Positions 56,501 through 64,000 of a stretch of DNA of 64,000 nucleotides are shown piece by piece (within the stretch, counting starts at the first letter, position 1; each line of letters starts with the position of its first letter). The notes under the pieces were generated by a model. The model was not told the DNA's origin. It saw only the letters and a program-made list of their open reading frames with translations, and ran no database searches. The position numbers were made by a program, and so were the translations under genes. Location of the stretch: the NCBI GenBank assembly GCA_949752735.1, contig OX457042.1:28359116-28423115 (forward strand), read 5' to 3'. Source of the DNA: Lumbricus terrestris (Eukaryota; Annelida; Clitellata; Crassiclitellata; Lumbricidae).

Positions 56501-59500
56501 TTTTAACTTTAGGACCACTTTTTCTCAGTTGGAGGGAGATCCCAAGGGCCACATTTTCTTAGTTGAAGGACATTAGGGGCCATGGGGTTAGAATTTAATT
56601 AACTAAAATCATATTAAATTGTTATAATTGAATCAAAATAGAATTTGTGATGTTATTTATAGATGTCAAAATAAAATAATTTGTAATAGAAAATAATTAT
56701 GTGTTCTATCCTGCCCAAATTGTCAAATTTTTTCATAAGTTTTTGTTGATTCTTTGAAAGATGAGGGCCATTTTGGGAGGCTGGCAAGCCACTTTTGGCC
56801 CACAGGCCACGGGTTAGAAACCACTGACTTAAGGTGTAGGTTGAAAATTTGCAGAACTTTGAAGATCCGCCAACCCTGAATGAATAGTCTAAAAACTGTA
56901 GGTGAAACAATCTTCAGGGATGTGGAATTGCAGGGATTGGTGGGTTTATTTAAGGAGACGTGGTTTGTTTTCAGGACAATTTAGAAAATCAAACAAATCT
57001 TATGTCAACTAGAGTGAAAAATCTTAACATATGTGTCTAAAATTCTGATTGGGTCTATCAACAAAATTTTTTATGGTATAAAGTTTTATTTTGAAGCAAC
57101 CAACAATGCCTGATGCATATTGTGATGAAATAATGATAGGGAATTCCAGAGTAAGCGGGATGAGGTCATTCAAAATATTTTCCATTTCAATAGGCCATGC
57201 TGTAACAGGGAACAAGCAGCCTTCAACAAGAGCACACTGTGCTTCCATCAGGACATATCCATACTTTTTAAAGCCACTATTGCTTGTGTGTGTATTCATT
57301 GTTTAACACTGTTGATAGGCAGGTCAAAGGTGAAACGAAATCCTTTGAGAAGGGTGCATCGAAACAAACCGTCCATATATTCTTCATGATGCCACTAACA
57401 CAAATCTCCATCAGTGGAAGCAACCGTGAGGCCAATTACACAATGATCATGTCCATTGACAGACAGGAAGCCAATGCAAGGTTGGATCACTGCATAAAAT
57501 CACTTATATCGTTTGAATGTCTAGAATTCGGTTTGATGTGAAATTTATTTTGAAAAATAACACAGTTGTTTACAGGTTTAGAAAGAAACTCTTTAGAAAT
57601 TCGGTACTTAAGCTGAGTGTTTATTCGGATGATGAAAAGCTACTATGGCAACTAGGGGAGAGCCTAGATCTGGTAGATGTGAAATTAAGCAGCATTAAAC
57701 CCTTTGGCTAATTTGATGAAGGGCTTCTTCTATGGAGCGCCATGTCACCTTATGACTTCAGTTCCCTACAGTTTTATGGTTTGTATATGAGTCTCTAATA
57801 TTTGTGTGTTTTGTTACACTTTTATTTATTCATTTCTTAAATCTCGGCTGTTTAAAAATGGCCGAGGAACAGTTGTGAATATGTAAAAGTGTTGTTTGCT
57901 TGGATAAGTCAGGTAATCATTGGCACTTAGACAACAAGGTTAGCGATACTATGTTGTCAACCATGCAGAACAATGGACCACTCAAACAACAGACTGCATT
58001 TAGAAATCTGCTGCCGCAGCACAAAATTCATTTAGGTGTTGATGTGGAAAATCTTTACAAGGAAAAAGTTGAGGTTACACTTGTTTATGTGACTCTACAT
58101 TTCAATGACTTCTCAAAAACATATAGGCAGGTGTAATACTTTGTAAAATCACAGCAAACACGACTGCCGGTAGATCAGGAGTACGCCTGTATAGAATGTT
58201 CTGCTCCATGTTCGTACTAGGTCTGAGTTTGACTCAGCGCAGTCGGTCATTCAGGCAGCCCCTCCTGCCAAAGGCAACTATGACCTCTTCATGCAACACG
58301 TGGCTGAATGGAGAAAGACGTGGAACAGAGGAAGGGTCGAGCTCCAGGGAGCCGACGCTCAGCTGACGAAAGCCGTCCGCTTTGCCCAGTTCTACATACT
58401 GAATTCACTGCCAGCGGAGAGCCCAGCACTGCCTCCGGTTTTCAGCGAGGTCTACTATGGTTGTGGTCGAACAAGCATTGGCAAGGGATCACTGAACAAG
58501 GACTACCAGGGACACGTCATGTATGATAATGAGTTCTACATCATGCCGGCAATTTTACCGTTTCATCCTGATATGGCGAAGAACCAGCTAAGATATAGGT
58601 AGGTGTTTTCCAGTTTCTTTTCTCCTATAATATTGTGTTTTGTTGTATTCGACCTTTGATAAAGTGCTTTTCTCAGCAGGAGCATTTCAGAAGCATTCGC
58701 TGAGCAAACAAACCCAAGAGAAAATGTATGATTTGAGGCAAGAGAAAGATAGAGAAGACTACCATAGTGGATAGTGGAACGAACTGATAGGGGTATTCAT
58801 TACATAGAGGGGGACAGGGGCGGATCCAGGGGGGCCAATCCGGCCATGGCCCCCCCATTTAAAAATTGCATGGGACGTGGCCCCCCATTTGGTTTCAACA
58901 AGCCATTAAATAAATGTAGCAGGAGAGAAAAACAAAACACGAGGCCCCCCATTACAAAATCACACGGGACTTGGCCCCCCCGTCGATTCAGCGGCAAATG
59001 TTTCCCGAAAAATTGGTCGATGGCTAAAAAAAAAAAAAAGGTCATCAGTTTTTTCGGCGGATGAAATGGTATTTTTTCCCGGAAAATTGATCGATTTGAC
59101 CAAAAAATTTTTCTCCTGTATCACAAGACCAAAAATTTTGCCCCCCCTCGAAAATTCCTGTATCCGCCCTTGGAGGGGATCCATGGAGGAAAAGCACCTG
59201 GATTAAGCCATGGCAGTCCATATGTGAAAAACGAAGAGGTCAAACTTATCGGAAGATCCGTAGAGGATGCAGCAAAGCGGCAGAGAGGGGCTAAGTATGA
59301 GATCACAATGATGTCTGGACTACTGCAGCGCCCTCTATGTGGGTCTTCCGGTGACTCGGGTTGGGTGCTTGGATCGGGTCTTGCGCTCTGCGGCGCGCCT
59401 TGTTGGTCGCATCCCAAGATTCGGCCATGTCAGTGACTATATGCGGGACGTCTTGCATTGGCTCCCTTTCTCACAAAGGATCACTTACCGGATATCCTCC

Positions 59501-62287
59501 TTGGTTTGGCGCTGTCTCGCGGGTGTGGCCCCTGTCTATTTACAGGAACTCTGTTGCTCCACCCTAAACATCCAGCGCCGTGGCTCTCTCCGCTCTTCTA
59601 AACAGGCTGAGCTTCTTGTCCCCCTGGCACGCACTTCTATTACGCAGCGCCGTGCCTTTTCTGTCGTTGGCCCTACAACCTGGAATGGGCTTCCTGTGGA
59701 ATTACGTCTAGTGCCTAGAGCCTTTGAGACTACGTTCTACTCTGCTCTTAAGACTGTTCTCTTTAGCCGTGGTTGGGTCGGGAGCGCTTCTGAGTAGATA
59801 CTCTTGAAGAAGCGCTATATAAATGCCTTAAATGAATGAATGAATGGATGTGTAAAGTTCAGCTGTTGTTTTATGAGCATAGGCGATAATTTTCAATTTA
59901 GATGCATAGGAATCTCTAATCTTTATGACAGTGCCTCTTCAAAGGTGGTACTTGATATGTCTCTTAAACGCCCATTAGAATGACGTGCTGTTTTTTGTAT
60001 ACAACTATCAAAGTTAACTCTTAACTATTTGGTTAAAAAGTAATCAACAGGTGAATCAACAGGTGCATTTCAAAGGTAGTACAATTGTACAGTGCCTTTC
60101 AGATACGTTTTTTAATAGACTGCCCATATGTAACTGGGCATCTTTCAATTACCACACAAGTGTAAGTAAGTGAGTGTATTCAATATTATACCTGTTGCAT
60201 AACCATACTCTGGCGTTCATGCATGTTGATTTAAAAGTGTACTGCATGTTAATTATAGAAATTTTCATCATTAGATTGTCTGCTATAGACCGGGACTGGT
60301 CGTGCGACTATGGCCATAAATTATATTTTGGGACCTCCTTGGTGGTGGTAGCCTATGCAGACATGAAGCAACCTCATGGATAATGGACGTCTATTTCTTT
60401 AACGACTACTTATTATTTTTAACGAATTCATTGCACCTAAAAGAACTGCTAATAAAAACACAAAGAGAAGTTAGCATTTGGAAATCTATAAACATACGCT
60501 TGTCTTTCTTTTCCTGCTTTGCACTTTTCTAGCTCTGGCTGACAATATTTACCCACAAACCGTTGTTTTGACCCTCCTGAAAAAAAATATATCTGCAGAA
60601 TATTTTTTACAGAACATGGGACAGGTTCTTTAGTAGCCAAGACTGGAAACCACATCCCTGATTTAGATGCACACATATAATGAAATCTGCATTATTTAAT
60701 TGCTTCTTTTTTGTATCAGGAGTGCTACGATGCCAGCAGCAACATCCAATGCTGCCCTGTTTGGTGGTGTGGGTGTTCACTTTCCCTACGAGAGTGGATT
60801 CAGTGGAGCGGAGGTGTCTCCAGACACCTGTATGAAGACGGATCCCAAATGCAACTGGCGCAAGATCTACACAACGGCAGGTGTCAGCTGGGGAATCCGA
60901 CAGTACTACTCAATGACAAGGGATCGAGACTTCATGATTAACCCGGTGTACAAGGGATGTGACTTGTCAAGAGATATTGCAAAGTTCCTCGCTAATCAAG
61001 CCATCTACAACCCAAAGCACGGTCGATATGATATGTTCGGTAAGATTGATTGATTTGATTGGTTGGTCGATTGATTGATTGATTTTGATTACGACAGGCC
61101 TCAGTAGATACAGTGTGTTAGGAAATGGCTGAGAGATATTATTAGGCCACTACTTCATTAATAGGGCTTTCGTCAAAGTTCCTCCAATCTTTACACCTTC
61201 CTTTCTCCTAAATCACTTCTTGCATTAATTTCTCAGTGTATATTTTAAAGAGTAGAGCAAGAGGTTGTTAAGTTTTTCATTTATCATCCAATTAATTTCG
61301 TTTTTCTTCAGTACTTCTATGGACTAGCTTTACTGCTTTACCTTTTTCTTCTGGTTCAGAAAATTAGATTTCCTATGAGTCGTCTGTACTTCCATTCATC
61401 CCCTTCTCTTCTTGCTGCAGGCATTAATCTTTCCAGTCCACTCTATCAAAAGCCTTCTCATAATCCTCAAACTTTCAAAGCATACTCAGATGTCCTGAAC
61501 ATTCTGTAGGCTTTTCGCCAGCACCATCACTGGCTTTAAACAATGGTATCTTTACAAAGCAATCGAGATTTTGTAAATTATGAAATGCACCAATAGGTAA
61601 CTATCTTGCTGACTGATTTCCTTCTTGAATCAGGGATAACGGGACCAGACGATTTTCATCCAAACAAAGATAACAACGCCTTTACACTTTGTGCCGCCAG
61701 TCTTGCTATTCACTGGGCTCGTTACTTCTCTTGTCTATGCCAACGTAATGAACGTGAAGAAGTTCCCGATGAGTACCTGCAGAAAGCCATGTACCTGAAC
61801 CTTCCATATGACAACGTTAAACGCCTTCATCTTGAGTATGACGGCTTCGATTCAGGTAAATGGCACCAGTGAGATTAATATACCACTTTTTACCCAAGAT
61901 ATCGTCTATTGCATTTATTCAAAAGGCTGCATTATTTGCTATGTTTTAAGATTTGATTTGAAGTCCATTTATATATTTTTTTTGTTTGGGATTACCAAGT
62001 AATGCTGATGTTACCCTCGAGCCGCAGTGAAGTTAAGACAAATCGAGCTGGATTGTTACTTGAATGATAAAATAGTTTGACTCGAGGTGTCAAACTTTTC
62101 AAATTGGTAAGCTAGAAGCAATATTTCCCGCAAATGGTGGGCCTAGTTCCCATAAGATGCATGAGAAAAATGAGTTGCAAAAATTGTGAAGAAGCTCCCC
62201 AGGTTTTTTTGGGACTAAATGTTAGTTGCTGAATATTAACATACAAACAGTCAAGTTAGGGTTGAAATTTATAATTACCGGTACATC

Positions 62288-62331
<44 letters not shown>

Positions 62332-64000
62332 TGAGCCTTAGAATTACAAGTATGAACTTCTATTATGAAATTGTGTTGTCTTTAGACATAGTTATTGAAA
62401 ACCATAAAAGTATGAGTTTCTGGCCCACAGATCAAATCTTTTGACAAACATTAAATGTTTGTCAGATTTGTGGGTTTTGGGTTTGCTTTAGCCATACAAC
62501 ATCTTACTTTAACAGATTCTTTGCCCTAATGAATGGGGCAAACTAGGAAATTGTTCTTTTAATATATCTATCATAAATTTTAATTGCTAAAACTTTATGC
62601 ATTTTATGCATTCAGAGAAGGACAGACCGATCAAGCAGGCTGATACCATTATGCTGAACTATCCACTGAACTGGAACTACAGCGCTGATATCATGCGGAA
62701 CGACCTGGAATTCTACGAGACTCTAACAGATACAAAAACACCAGCAATGACGTGGAGCTGGTTCACGATTGGTTGGAAGTGGACGAATGAACAGAGCAAG
62801 ATGAGATCCTACTTCCTGAAAAGTTACCAAGACTACCTCATTCAGCCATTCAAGGTTGGTGTATTGTACATGATATTGACTTTTAATTCCTCATCGTTTT
62901 CATATTTTGTGCATTTTATCAAATTTCTATGCATTAATGATATCCTGCAACATGACTATCTGTATCACTATTCAAAGTAATGTGATTGCGTAGATCTTAA
63001 ATTGCCCATTTTCAAAATGTGCCTACTCTCTTATTTTTGCAAAATTTTTATATATGAGCATTGTTCGTTTAATTCTAGTACTACTAATAGTGATAATAAT
63101 AATAATAATTATAATAATAATGGTAGTTTATTACCTTGCTGTTATTTTTTTCGCACATGAATTTAAGTGAACACGGAAATGCATTGTAATTGAGTACAGT
63201 AAGGTTATTTGGTAAATGAAGAGTTAGTTAAGTAGTTTGTGTTAATTTCTCGCTTTGTCTCAGTTTGTCTCTTCCTCTCTCTGTTGTTATCCGATTTCTA
63301 CATATGCCAACACCACTCAACAGCTGTCCCTATCCTGAATCACCATTCAGGTAGCCCTGCCTAGTGGGGTTGAAACACCTCCTTTGGGTCCCTCTGCGAC
63401 CAATAGGCTGCCATAGCATGTGTATTGGCTATTGCAGTTGGTATATCTAAGATTTGTGTTTTCTGTGATCTGCGTTCTTGTGAATTGTTTAAACTGCATA
63501 ATTGAACGCTGTAATTGGCTGTGCTCTGTCAACCGGATTGTTGAATAAACGAAAGTTATTATTATTATTGTTATTATTATTAATATTAAGGGTTTGATAT
63601 GCTTACGTATTTTTTATAATTCGTCTTGACTGCTTGCATAACAATAATATGATCTAATTTGAATTGACTTGATGTGCTACCATTACATCTGCCATTAATG
63701 TCACATCGTACTTAGAATCAACCATATCGCTTGCTGTTGCTTTATTTACTCATGTACTTTGGCAGATCTGGACAGAGTACAACGAGCGTAGCATGTCTGA
63801 TCAGGAGGTGGGAAACGTCAACTATCTTCCTGGAATGGGAGCTTTTCTCCAGTCTATCATCTACGGATTTGGCGGATTTCGCATCAGACCGGACAGACTT
63901 GAAGTCTTTAATCCAATGCCTCCTCCAGGTTCCACCAAACTCATCCTTTACGGCTTCCAGTACCTCCAGGCCAACCTAACTTTCACCATTGAGGTCGATA
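50281..64000 (+). CDS. PGGHG: GH65 protein-glucosylgalactosylhydroxylysine glucosidase-like gene, partial (3' end outside window)
   Basis: Nine coding exons (50281-50528, 51815-51942, 54444-54654, 57319-57480, 58221-58598, 60720-61039, 61634-61855, 62616-62854, 63766-64000+) join in frame to 714 residues. The family enzyme (EC 3.2.1.107, also called ATHL1) removes glucose from glucosyl-galactosyl-hydroxylysine of collagen. Family landmarks, in order, are PTLGNGYIGT (99-108), GHVMYDNEFYIMPAILPFHP (347-366) with Asp352 at the conserved Asp position, YESGFSGAEV (399-408), GPDDFH (486-491), KQAD (563-566), AMTWSWFTIGW, and WTE (638-640) before NYLPGMGAFLQ. The usual general-acid Glu in GPDEYH is Asp489 here; Glu640 is kept. 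A signal peptide (hydrophobic 9-18), a Lys-rich linker (48-64, ending KKMKR) and sequons at N179, N235, N577 and N706 suggest secretion, unlike the human protein, which as I recall lacks a signal peptide. The introns hold many transposons. Family is clear; orthology and activity are not. Confidence 0.9.
50950..51368. mobile_element. Short hAT-like element in intron 1
   Basis: Ends CAGAGGT... and ...AACCTCTG, flanked by a perfect 8-bp palindromic duplication CTTTAAAG at 50942-50949 and 51369-51376. The terminal inverted repeat is short (about 7-8 bp). Interior ORFs are not recognised. Confidence 0.8.
51815..51942 (+). CDS. PGGHG: GH65 gene coding exon 2
   Basis: Acceptor TTTTGTTTTACAG, donor AG|GTGAGC. 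Encodes residues 83-126 with PTLGNGYIGTTVYSDSIFLN, the opening motif of GH65/PGGHG proteins. Phase 2 in, phase 1 out. Confidence 0.88.
51943..53020. other. Intron 2, first part: no further feature
   Basis: Unique-looking intronic DNA, with AATAAT repeats near 52100 and 52335. Confidence 0.4.
53025..53345 (-). repeat. Retroposon-like repeat in intron 2
   Basis: It starts with TTTCTATGGTGCCGTAACAC and GGGGTGCCTCTACAAAACAC, a decayed GCGCC...GGGGCGCTTTACAAA tail pair. It runs through GAGGTGAAATTTGAAAGCCT and CAGACTATTCTACCAGCAAG. The layout resembles 36392-36570. Confidence 0.4.
53640..54255 (+). mobile_element. LINE 3' end in intron 2
   Basis: The 3' untranslated-type sequence contains GGTTTAGCGGGATCACTCCT, TTTTCTGGGCTACCC and CTTAGGGATC, then AATAAACAAG and a (ATTTG) tail, AATAAACAAGATTTGATTTG. 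The tail type and direction place it on the + strand. A repeated TTTGGTACCACTTGTTGTG / TTTTACCACTTGTTGTGG lies inside (53716 and 53828). Confidence 0.65.
54444..54654 (+). CDS. PGGHG: GH65 gene coding exon 3
   Basis: Acceptor GTTTTAATTTAG, donor ACTG|GTACGA (weaker). Encodes residues 126-196 of the N-terminal beta-sandwich domain, with HRIYLHQKYIRLFVVDIYV and sequon N179-S-S. Phase 1 in, phase 2 out. Confidence 0.82.
54911..55936 (-). mobile_element. piggyBac-type transposon, non-autonomous
   Basis: Target duplication TTAA at 54907-54910 and 55937-55940. Terminal inverted repeats are CCCTCATCCGC / GCGGATGAGGG, with a subterminal ACAAGGGGGG...TCTGGCC inverted pair at both ends. The 1,026-bp element keeps only an N-terminal piece of transposase. 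Removing it with one TTAA leaves the host LINE in frame (KGYREL|KDMAQQ). Confidence 0.92.
55340..55790 (-). pseudogene. piggyBac transposase N-terminal remnant
   Basis: The minus strand carries an acidic N-terminal region (GSSEDNTGRDYNDDSLDSEL, then after a frameshift EMPMPEEQHSDVSYDEDNVE and IEDDDDK). Further on is FDSFITAEMKDIIIRHTN, which corresponds to the (F)F(T)xEMixxIvexTN motif early in piggyBac transposases. The catalytic Asp residues are absent, and several stops and frameshifts occur. Confidence 0.75.
56483..56826. mobile_element. hAT-type element in intron 3, medium copy of the CAGTGGTTCCC family
   Basis: CAGTGGTTCCCAACTTTTTT at the left and GGTTAGAAACCACTG at the right, flanked by ACTTATGG (56475-56482) and ACTTAAGG (56827-56834), a 7/8 duplication. 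Interior matches 24939-25205. Confidence 0.85.
56835..57318. other. Intron 3, last part, with an unexplained minus-strand ORF
   Basis: A 91-codon minus-strand ORF (57299-57024) has normal amino-acid composition but no family that I recognise. It could be an undetected transposon fragment. Confidence 0.35.
57319..57480 (+). CDS. PGGHG: GH65 gene coding exon 4
   Basis: The acceptor CACTGTTGATAG and donor GCAAG|GTTGGA are both imperfect. They were chosen because they alone keep the phase (2 in, 2 out) and give a peptide that aligns with the family (VHIFFMMPLTQISI...). Contains sequon N235-Y-T. This is the least certain exon. Confidence 0.68.
57481..58220. other. Intron 4, with unexplained ORFs
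   Basis: The + strand ORF 57900-58136 (78 codons, WHLDNKVSDTMLSTMQNNG...) has non-repetitive composition and no recognised family. It does not fit the GH65 alignment, so I keep it in the intron. Confidence 0.4.
58221..58598 (+). CDS. PGGHG: GH65 gene coding exon 5
   Basis: Acceptor TTCGTACTAG, donor ATATAG|GTAGGT. Residues 250-376: the linker helix (VAEWRKTWNRGRVEL, LTKAVRFAQFYILNSLPA) and start of the (alpha/alpha)6 barrel with YQGHVMYDNEFYIMP. In most PGGHG proteins that I recall the middle reads W-D; here it is Y-D, with the Asp kept. Confidence 0.88.
58815..59172. mobile_element. hAT-like MITE in intron 5
   Basis: Ends CAGGGGCGGATCCAGG and (right, reversed) CAAGGGCGGATACAGG. The flanks GAGGGGGA and GAGGGGAT are an imperfect 8-bp duplication. 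The interior has repeated GGCCCCCCATTT and ACGTGG/ACTTGG blocks and an A run near 59027-59039. Confidence 0.75.
59318..59840 (+). mobile_element. 5'-truncated LINE in intron 5
   Basis: An open reading frame from 59318 to a stop at 59795-59797 encodes the C-terminus of a CR1/L2-like ORF2: LDRVLRSAARLVGRIPRFGH, DVLHWLPFSQRITYRI, VYLQELC, RRAFSVVGPTTWNGLPVELR and ALKTVLFSRGWVGSASE. The 3' tail GGAGCGCTTCTGAGTAG...AGCGCTATATAAATG and (AATG)n follow. Its intact C-terminal frame suggests recent insertion. It is close kin to the element at 1-190. Confidence 0.88.
60720..61039 (+). CDS. PGGHG: GH65 gene coding exon 6
   Basis: Acceptor TTTTTTGTATCAG, donor TTCG|GTAAGA. Residues 376-483. YESGFSGAEVSP corresponds to the W-E-S segment of the family. 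The following IYTTAGVSWGIRQYY lacks the Glu and His that I recall in the QEVHVNG segment of vertebrate PGGHG. Two Cys (CMKTDPKC) may pair in a secreted protein. Confidence 0.87.
61150..61505 (-). pseudogene. LINE reverse-transcriptase fragment in intron 6
   Basis: The minus strand gives, with frame changes, YEKAFDRVDWKRL and EWKYRRLIGNL, the block around the first catalytic part of LINE reverse transcriptases (F.DY.KAFD.V.W...DRRLI.NLY). The C-terminal remnants at 54820-56400 may belong to the same family. Confidence 0.7.
61634..61855 (+). CDS. PGGHG: GH65 gene coding exon 7 (catalytic motif)
   Basis: Acceptor CTTCTTGAATCAG, donor TTCAG|GTAAAT. Residues 483-556, opening with GITGPDDFHPNKDNNAFT. 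In GH65 enzymes this motif is (G/S)PDE(Y/F)H and the Glu is the general acid. Here the codon is GAT (Asp489). Confidence 0.88.
62292..62330. repeat. (TA)n microsatellite in intron 7
   Basis: About 38 bp of TA repeats. Confidence 0.95.
62616..62854 (+). CDS. PGGHG: GH65 gene coding exon 8
   Basis: Acceptor TTATGCATTCAG, donor TTCAAG|GTTGGT. Residues 557-636 with KQADTIMLNYPLNW, sequon N577-Y-S and PAMTWSWFTIGW, all matching the family in order. Phase 1 in, phase 0 out. Confidence 0.9.
63290..63585 (+). mobile_element. Probable retroposon 3' end in intron 8
   Basis: A block ending in GGATTGTTGAATAAACGAAA followed by (GTTATTATTATT)n looks like a retroposon tail with an AATAAA-like signal. The coding part is not recognised. 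Confidence 0.35.
63766..64000 (+). CDS. PGGHG: GH65 gene coding exon 9, cut by the window end
   Basis: Acceptor GTACTTTGGCAG. Residues 637-714 so far: IWTEYNE with Glu640 at the proposed base position, NYLPGMGAFLQSIIYGFGGF, then the start of the C-terminal beta domain with sequon N706-L-T. No stop codon reached. Confidence 0.9.
   Translation, partial: MWTEYNERSMSDQEVGNVNYLPGMGAFLQSIIYGFGGFRIRPDRLEVFNPMPPPGSTKLILYGFQYLQANLTFTIEVD

Noticed and set aside
57484..57541. Extension of GH65 exon 4 to the stop at 57541
   Set aside because: Reading past 57480 leaves the family alignment and ends in a stop. The donor at 57480/57481 keeps phase and similarity with exon 5.
58221..58600. Alternative frame ORF 58308-58526
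   Set aside because: It is a shadow of GH65 exon 5, whose own frame matches the family along its whole length.

Overview
This window looks like nuclear DNA of an invertebrate animal, probably marine. The signs are a split gene with GT-AG introns, many microsatellites and minisatellites, tRNA-derived SINEs, and the 3' ends of non-LTR retrotransposons. Cut-and-paste DNA transposons of the hAT, mariner, piggyBac and Mutator-like types are also present. The phylum cannot be fixed from sequence alone. The frequent TAGGCCTA-type octamers and 'GGCGCTATATAAAT' repeat tails remind me of echinoderm, hemichordate or lophotrochozoan genomes, but that is recollection only.

The one gene I can support with confidence occupies the last 14 kb on the + strand. 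Nine coding exons between 50281 and the window end encode a glycoside hydrolase family 65 protein of the PGGHG/ATHL1 type (protein-glucosylgalactosylhydroxylysine glucosidase, the enzyme that trims glucose from collagen disaccharides). All eight splice junctions agree in phase and give 714 residues; the 3' end lies beyond the window. The protein begins with a signal peptide and has several N-glycosylation sequons, so it looks secreted or lumenal. At the position of the GH65 general acid (normally Glu in G/S-P-D-E-Y/F-H) the sequence reads Asp. A CpG-rich stretch with CCAAT and NRF1-type motifs near 44.1 kb is a candidate promoter with a noncoding first exon.

Region by region: 0-8.2 kb is mostly simple repeats and long polypurine or polypyrimidine tracts. 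From 8.4 to 16 kb there is a deleted mariner, a 1.6-kb minisatellite of 30-bp units, SINE pieces, a small hAT MITE with perfect 8-bp target duplications, and a second 30-bp tandem array. From 16.2 to 26 kb there is a possible minus-strand exon, a 0.8-kb hAT element, a SINE, and other repeats. From 27.3 to 28.1 kb lies a Mutator-like element whose terminal inverted repeats are built from five 16-bp units, flanked by a 9-bp duplication. From 28.5 to 41 kb there are tandem arrays, one possible orphan exon and a Z-DNA-prone tract. From 41 to 50 kb there are paired MITEs and a stack of nested transposons in which a LINE is split by two hAT elements. The introns of the GH65 gene carry further insertions, including a piggyBac element inside another LINE.

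Between 0 and 44 kb I find no gene with confident homology. Most long ORFs there are read-through of simple repeats.
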